Of a stretch of 9,354 nucleotides of DNA, positions 5,952 to 9,354 are shown one piece after another. The stretch is from NCBI GenBank assembly GCA_031258625.1, contig JAIRMO010000179.1, positions 1-9,354 on the forward strand, in the 5' to 3' direction. The notes below the pieces were generated by a model. The model made no database searches and was not told the origin of the DNA. It worked only from the letters and a program-made list of their open reading frames with translations. Position 1 is the stretch's first letter, and each line of letters starts with the position of its first letter. Both the position numbers and the translations under genes were made by a program. Source of the DNA: Spirochaetaceae bacterium (lineage in GTDB: Bacteria > Spirochaetota > Spirochaetia > Treponematales > Breznakiellaceae).

Positions 5952-5961
5952 ACTTGTACAA
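5930..5961. promoter_or_regulatory. Overlapping palindromes over the TRAP promoter, GntR-type operator candidate
   Basis: Three symmetrical elements overlap the promoter: TTGTATGCAA (5930-5939) in the spacer; CAAGTAT-N6-ATACTTG (5937-5956), perfect 7-bp arms across the -10; and TTGTACAA (5954-5961), a perfect palindrome at the start site. The TTGT..ACAA form recalls operators of GntR/FadR-type regulators, the class that controls hexuronate genes in other bacteria. That link is inference, as no regulator gene is in the window. Confidence 0.55.
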
Positions 5962-5979
5962 TGAATCCTTGAGGATTCA
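5962..5979 (+). other. Stem-loop at the 5' end of the TRAP operon mRNA
   Basis: TGAATCC (5962-5968) and GGATTCA (5973-5979) form a perfect 7-bp stem with a TTGA loop. It starts about 4 nt into the predicted mRNA and ends 9 nt before the ribosome site. A 5' stem like this can slow mRNA decay; no terminator features are present. Confidence 0.5.
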
Positions 5980-6004
5980 AAAACTTTTGGAGGAGTGTAA
6001 GAAT

Positions 6005-7021
6005 ATGACGAAAAGAATTCTTTTGACGGTACTAGTATTGATTATCACTACGGGCGTTCTGTTCGCCGGCGGCCAGCAGGGCGGTCAACCAGCGGGCGGG
6101 GCTTCGGGGGCGAAGATCGCCGTTCCCTTTGCGGGAACCGAAGGCGCTACCGCCGGACAGAGCCGGATGATGCAGGAAGTGGCGGACATCCTCAACGCCA
6201 GTGGCCGCTTTGATGTGAAGGTCTATGTCGCCGGGGCCCTCCCCGGGGATACGGACAACCTCGTAACCCAGGCCCGGTTGGGGGTGAACCTGGTGGTGCC
6301 CTCCGATCCCGGACGTCTCGCAAGCCAGTTCAATATTCCGGATCTGAACATCCTCATGGCGCCCTATATCCTGACGGATTACACGATCCTGGAAAAACTT
6401 CCCCAGATTGCCCTTTACAAGGAATGGCAGGCGGAGCTTGAGAAGCAGGGCATTGTCCTCATTGCCGATATGTTCAACGGGTTCCGCAGTTTCTATACCA
6501 CCACCCCGGTCAACAACCTGGCCGGTCTTTCGGGGCTTCGGATCCGGGGTTTTGGGAACGCCATAGGCCAGGCCCTGGCCAAATACTTAGGCTATGCCCA
6601 GACCACGGTGAACGCCACGGATATCTATGCCGGGGTTCAGGCAAAGACCCTGGACGGCTGCGAGATCCAGGCCGCCACCGCCGACAGCTACCGGCTCTAC
6701 GAAGTGACCAAGTATCTGGCCCTCACCAAGCACTATATGCTCCAGAGCAGCTTCGTATGCGGGAAGGCCCTCCTCGACGGGATGCCCGCGGCGGATAGGG
6801 AATTCTTTGTTAAGACGGTATACGACACCGCGGCGAAGTACTCCGGCATCATCGCCCAGGAGGAGCAGGGATACTACGACGGCTTCAAGGCCAAGGGCAT
6901 AACCGTTACCGAGGTTAATCTTGCCGAATTCCAGAACGCCATCGCGCCCCTGTATACCAACAACGACCTCAATATGACCCCCGGTATCAAAGACCGCTTG
7001 TTCAGAGAACTGGGACTCTAA
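6005..7021 (+). CDS. dctP: TRAP transporter substrate-binding protein DctP
   Basis: This is the extracytoplasmic binding protein of a TRAP (tripartite ATP-independent periplasmic) transporter, capturing an organic acid for the DctQM membrane pair. It has 338 residues. Residues 1 to about 21 form a Sec signal peptide (MTKR, then a hydrophobic LLTVLVLIITTGVLFAG) followed by a Gly/Gln-rich linker; no lipobox Cys is seen, so it should be free in the periplasm. The family signature lies at 172-182 (LAGLSGLRIRG), whose Arg normally binds the substrate carboxylate. The DIYAGVQAKTLDGCE segment (206-220) is the usual TRAP interdomain region. The ATG at 6005 is chosen because the signal peptide starts there and GGAGGAG (5989-5995) lies 9 nt upstream; in-frame starts from 5930 precede the predicted transcription start. 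The linked uxuA suggests a hexuronate ligand, which is inference. Confidence 0.93.
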   Translation: MTKRILLTVLVLIITTGVLFAGGQQGGQPAGGASGAKIAVPFAGTEGATAGQSRMMQEVADILNASGRFDVKVYVAGALPGDTDNLVTQARLGVNLVVPSDPGRLASQFNIPDLNILMAPYILTDYTILEKLPQIALYKEWQAELEKQGIVLIADMFNGFRSFYTTTPVNNLAGLSGLRIRGFGNAIGQALAKYLGYAQTTVNATDIYAGVQAKTLDGCEIQAATADSYRLYEVTKYLALTKHYMLQSSFVCGKALLDGMPAADREFFVKTVYDTAAKYSGIIAQEEQGYYDGFKAKGITVTEVNLAEFQNAIAPLYTNNDLNMTPGIKDRLFRELGL

Positions 7022-7026
7022 GGAAG

Positions 7027-7054
7027 TTTTTCCAAAACTTCAGTTTTGGGAAAG
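7027..7054 (+). other. Intercistronic hairpin between dctP and dctQ
   Basis: TTTTTCCAAAAC (7027-7038) pairs with GTTTTGGGAAAG (7043-7054) over 12 bp, including two G-U pairs, around a TTCA loop. It starts 6 nt after the dctP stop. No T run follows, so it is unlikely to be a full terminator. A 3' mRNA barrier that keeps binding protein in excess over the membrane subunits fits better. Confidence 0.65.
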
Positions 7055-7145
7055 GTTCATGGTATGGAGAGCCGGGATCGCGGGTAACGCGGTCCCGGTC
7101 TCCGTTCTCGGGTGTTTTCTACTTTGCGCCAGGTGTGGGGGTATT

Positions 7146-7622
7146 ATGAGAAAAGTATACCGGTTTCTTTGTAAAGCTGAAGAGATCATCTGCGGAGGGG
7201 GGTTTATCCTGCTCATCGCCCTGGTCTTTTTGTCGGCGATTCTGCGGTTTTTCCGGGTCTCCATGGCATGGAATATCGATATGGCTATGCTTCTCCTGGC
7301 GTGGACCGCGTTTTTAGGCGCCGACATTGCCTACCGGTCAGGGCAGCTTGTGGGTATAGACCTGGTAACCCGTGTTTTGCCGAGAAAACTTCAGATTTGT
7401 ATAGAAATCCTGATATTTCTTATCATCCTCGTTGCCCTGGCGGCTGTTATTTACTTTGGGATCCGGCTCGCGGCATCGGAATGGATCCGGCGGTACCAAT
7501 CCATGCCCATTCCCTATTCCATCGTTACGATAAGTATCGTCTTTGCGGCGGCTTCCATGGTATTTTCCACGATCCTCAAGATCCGGCGGAGCATCCTCAA
7601 GCTTAACTCAAGGAGCAAATGA
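7146..7622 (+). CDS. dctQ: TRAP transporter small membrane subunit DctQ
   Basis: This small integral membrane subunit partners DctM and docks the binding protein. It has 158 residues with four hydrophobic segments at about 15-35, 43-62, 83-108 and 122-145, as usual for DctQ. Typical features are the RFF.V after helix 1, the amphipathic WNIDMAMLLLAWTAFLGADIAYRSGQLVGID block and a final helix ending in basic residues. ATG 7146 is chosen because MRKVYRFLCKAEE is a normal DctQ start; AGGTG (7131-7135) and a G run precede it. A longer in-frame start at 7059 would add 29 atypical residues and lies just after the hairpin. It overlaps dctM by one or four bases, depending on the dctM start, so the two are coupled. 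Confidence 0.87.
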   Translation: MRKVYRFLCKAEEIICGGGFILLIALVFLSAILRFFRVSMAWNIDMAMLLLAWTAFLGADIAYRSGQLVGIDLVTRVLPRKLQICIEILIFLIILVALAAVIYFGIRLAASEWIRRYQSMPIPYSIVTISIVFAAASMVFSTILKIRRSILKLNSRSK

Positions 7623-8917
7623 TGGCGTTTTTATTGCTCTGTTTTGTTTTATTCCTGGTAATGGGAATGCCCATCGCCTTTGTGATCGGCATTGCCGGAA
7701 TGGCCTACTTCACCGTAACCCCGGTGCTGCCCCCGGAGATTGTGGTCCAGCAGATCGTCTCCCAAAGCCAGTCATTTGCCTTCCTGGCGGTGCCCTTCTT
7801 CATCTTCGCGGGAAACCTGATGAACGTCTCGGGGATCACGAGCCGGCTCCTCGGCCTGGCCCGGCTCCTCACCCGGCGTATGTACGGCGGCACCGCCCAG
7901 ATCTCCGTGGTGATGAGTACCCTCATGGGCGGCGTGTCCGGGTCCGCCACCGCCGACGCCGCCATGGAGACCCGGATCCTCGGCCCGGAAATGATGCGCC
8001 TCGGATACAAGAAGGGCTATATCTGCGCGGTGAATTGCATCACCGCCCTGATCACCGCCACCATCCCCCCAAGCCTGGGGCTTATCATTTTCGGCTTTGT
8101 CGGCGAGGTTTCCATCGGACGCCTCTTTGCCGCGGGGATAATCCCCGGCATCCTGATGATGTTTTTTTTGATGGCCGCCACCACCATCACCTCCCGAATC
8201 AAGAAATACGATCCCCCGAGGCCCGACGCGCCCCGGCTTACGCCGGGAGAAATTCTGGGGAACCTCAAGGATTCTATTTGGGCCCTCCTCTTTCCGGTGA
8301 TCCTCATTGTCGGGATCCGCTTTGGCCTCTTTACCGCGTCGGAGTCCGGAGCCTTCGCCGTGGTTTACGCGCTGCTCATCGGCAAATTCGTTTATAAAGA
8401 ACTGACCTGGCAAAAATTCAAGGAGGCCCTGATTACCTCCTTTAAAGATAACGGCGCCATCATGCTGATCATCGCCATGTCCGGCCCCTTCAGCTACGCC
8501 ATCACCTGGGTACAGCTGCCCATCACCCTGAGTAACTTTATCTTCGGCATCACCGATAATCCCCAAGCCCTCACCCTGATCATGCTGGGCTTCCTCTTTA
8601 TCTCCGGGATGTTCGTGGACAGCAACGTCAACTTCCTGCTCCTGACCCCGATCTTCCTGCCCATGGTTACCAAGGTGGGGATGGACCCGGTTCACTTCGG
8701 GGTCCTGATGGCGACCATCGTAACCCTGGGGGTGATGACCCCGCCCATTGGTTCGGCCCTCTACACGGTTTGCGGGATCATAGACTGTCCCCCGGAGGAA
8801 TACACCGTGGCAAGCCTCCCCTTCCTGGCGGCGGTGCTGGTGGAATTGGCGATCCTGGTGTTCCTCCCCCAGGTGGTGCTCTGGATACCGAATATGGTAT
8901 TCGGCGTCATGAGATGA
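7622..8917 (+). CDS. dctM: TRAP transporter large permease subunit DctM
   Basis: This is the main transport channel of the TRAP system, using the sodium gradient to import the acid delivered by DctP. It has 431 residues, the usual size, with about a dozen hydrophobic segments. Family motifs include the MGGVSGSATADAA loop (about 102-114), TIPPSLGLIIFG (about 147-158), FTASESGA (237-244) and TPPIGSALYTVCG (373-385). The Ser-rich SGSATAD and the TPPIG loops correspond to the sodium and substrate sites of the family. I prefer the second of two adjacent ATGs: AGGAG (7611-7615) is 6 nt before 7622 but only 3 nt before 7619. The start shares a base with the dctQ stop. uxuA follows after 52 nt. Confidence 0.95.
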   Translation: MAFLLLCFVLFLVMGMPIAFVIGIAGMAYFTVTPVLPPEIVVQQIVSQSQSFAFLAVPFFIFAGNLMNVSGITSRLLGLARLLTRRMYGGTAQISVVMSTLMGGVSGSATADAAMETRILGPEMMRLGYKKGYICAVNCITALITATIPPSLGLIIFGFVGEVSIGRLFAAGIIPGILMMFFLMAATTITSRIKKYDPPRPDAPRLTPGEILGNLKDSIWALLFPVILIVGIRFGLFTASESGAFAVVYALLIGKFVYKELTWQKFKEALITSFKDNGAIMLIIAMSGPFSYAITWVQLPITLSNFIFGITDNPQALTLIMLGFLFISGMFVDSNVNFLLLTPIFLPMVTKVGMDPVHFGVLMATIVTLGVMTPPIGSALYTVCGIIDCPPEEYTVASLPFLAAVLVELAILVFLPQVVLWIPNMVFGVMR

Positions 8918-8969
8918 CGGGCGTTGAGGATATGAAGAACAAACCTTTGTGTTTTTTGAGGAGTTTTTT

Positions 8970-9354
8970 ATGCAAATGACCATGCGTTGGTTTGGACCCG
9001 GCTACGATTCGGTAACCTTAGAACAGATCCGGCAGGTGCCCGGCGTTACCGGGGTTATCACCACCCTCTACGGGACTTTGCCGGGGGAGGTCTGGGAGAA
9101 GGACGCCATCCTCGCCATGAAAAAAGAGGTGGAAGCCGCGGGGCTTTCCCTCGCGGGGATCGAGAGCGTCAACATCCACGACGCGGTCAAAACCGGGGCT
9201 CCTGAACGGGAACAATATATCGAGCATTATATCACCACCCTGGAACGGCTGGGCCAGGCGGACATACACCTGGTGTGTTATAACTTTCTGCCCGTCTTTG
9301 ACTGGACCCGCACGGATCTGGCGAAAAAGCGGGCCGACGGCAGTACCACCATGG
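8970..9354 (+). CDS. uxuA: Mannonate dehydratase UxuA, N-terminal part (cut by window end)
   Basis: UxuA removes water from D-mannonate to give 2-keto-3-deoxy-D-gluconate in the glucuronate branch of hexuronate breakdown. The first 128 residues are present, about a third of the usual 350-400, and the frame is open to the window edge. Recognisable blocks are MRWFGPGYDSVTLEQIRQVP (5-24), GEVWEKDAI, the IESVNIHDAVKTG region and LVCYNFLPVFDWTRTDLA, typical of UxuA. The region after VITTL reads YGTLPGEVW, closer to what I recall of Firmicutes-type than enterobacterial enzymes, where HHIP stands. GAGGAG (8958-8963) is 6 nt before the ATG. It lies 52 nt after dctM with no terminator between, so it belongs to the TRAP operon. 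Metal ligands of the barrel lie mostly beyond the window. Confidence 0.95.
   Translation, partial: MQMTMRWFGPGYDSVTLEQIRQVPGVTGVITTLYGTLPGEVWEKDAILAMKKEVEAAGLSLAGIESVNIHDAVKTGAPEREQYIEHYITTLERLGQADIHLVCYNFLPVFDWTRTDLAKKRADGSTTM

Noticed and set aside
5678..5980. 100-residue minus-strand ORF across the repeat array
   Set aside because: The peptide is only the repeat read in rotating frames (SGVRPLRGQT-like). Its N-terminal part lies antisense to the TRAP promoter and no ribosome site is seen. Annotated as repeat instead.
5930..6004. Longer N-terminus for DctP
   Set aside because: It would begin inside the promoter and bury the signal peptide. ATG 6005 has the ribosome site and the signal peptide.
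7059..7145. Longer N-terminus for DctQ
   Set aside because: The 29 extra residues do not look like DctQ, and AAAGG, the only ribosome-site candidate, lies inside the intercistronic hairpin and only 3 nt from that ATG. It cannot be fully excluded.
7543..8397. 284-residue plus-strand ORF overlapping dctQ and dctM
   Set aside because: Pro/Arg/His-rich out-of-frame shadow of dctM without a ribosome site.
7772..8983. 403-residue minus-strand ORF opposite dctM
   Set aside because: It is rich in Gly, His, Asp and Glu with no recognisable domain, as expected for the antisense of a GC-rich membrane protein gene. dctM is certain.

Overview
The window looks like chromosomal DNA of a host-associated spirochaete, most likely a Treponema of the termite-gut type. 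This is an inference from gene content (TRAP uptake operon with mannonate dehydratase, a flavin reductase-rubredoxin fusion, an FAGGQQ-type signal-peptide end on the binding protein, strong AGGAGG ribosome sites). No rRNA or marker gene is present to prove it.

Left part (about 1-3940, all on the minus strand): a sugar phosphotransferase (PTS) locus. Transcription starts near 3903 and reads a fructose/galactitol-type EIIA, then enzyme I (ptsI, coupled by a TGATG overlap), then a class II aldolase/epimerase. A 142-bp gap carries a second good promoter and a palindromic operator candidate. After it come a galactitol-type EIIB and the start of a galactitol-type EIIC. The EIIC stops after 142 residues, about a third of normal length. 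Similarity to the family ends right where a perfect 12-bp inverted repeat begins, so the permease looks broken or interrupted. HPr is not in the window.

Middle (about 3955-5402): a HAD phosphatase on the plus strand faces a flavin reductase-rubredoxin fusion on the minus strand, with a candidate terminator between them. The phosphatase promoter lies so close to the ATG that its mRNA should be leaderless.

Right part (5402-9354): a gene-free stretch of about 685 bp holds a 24-unit array of 14-17 bp repeats built on GGTCTGACC. It is followed by a strong promoter overlapped by palindromes and by a 5' leader hairpin. This drives dctP-dctQ-dctM, a TRAP transporter, and then uxuA (mannonate dehydratase, cut by the window end). 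The set suggests uptake and breakdown of a hexuronate such as glucuronate. A 12-bp hairpin between dctP and dctQ may favour high binding-protein levels.

No wholly new system is evident. The best leads are the interrupted EIIC with its inverted repeat, the repeat array upstream of the uronate operon, and the leaderless phosphatase gene.
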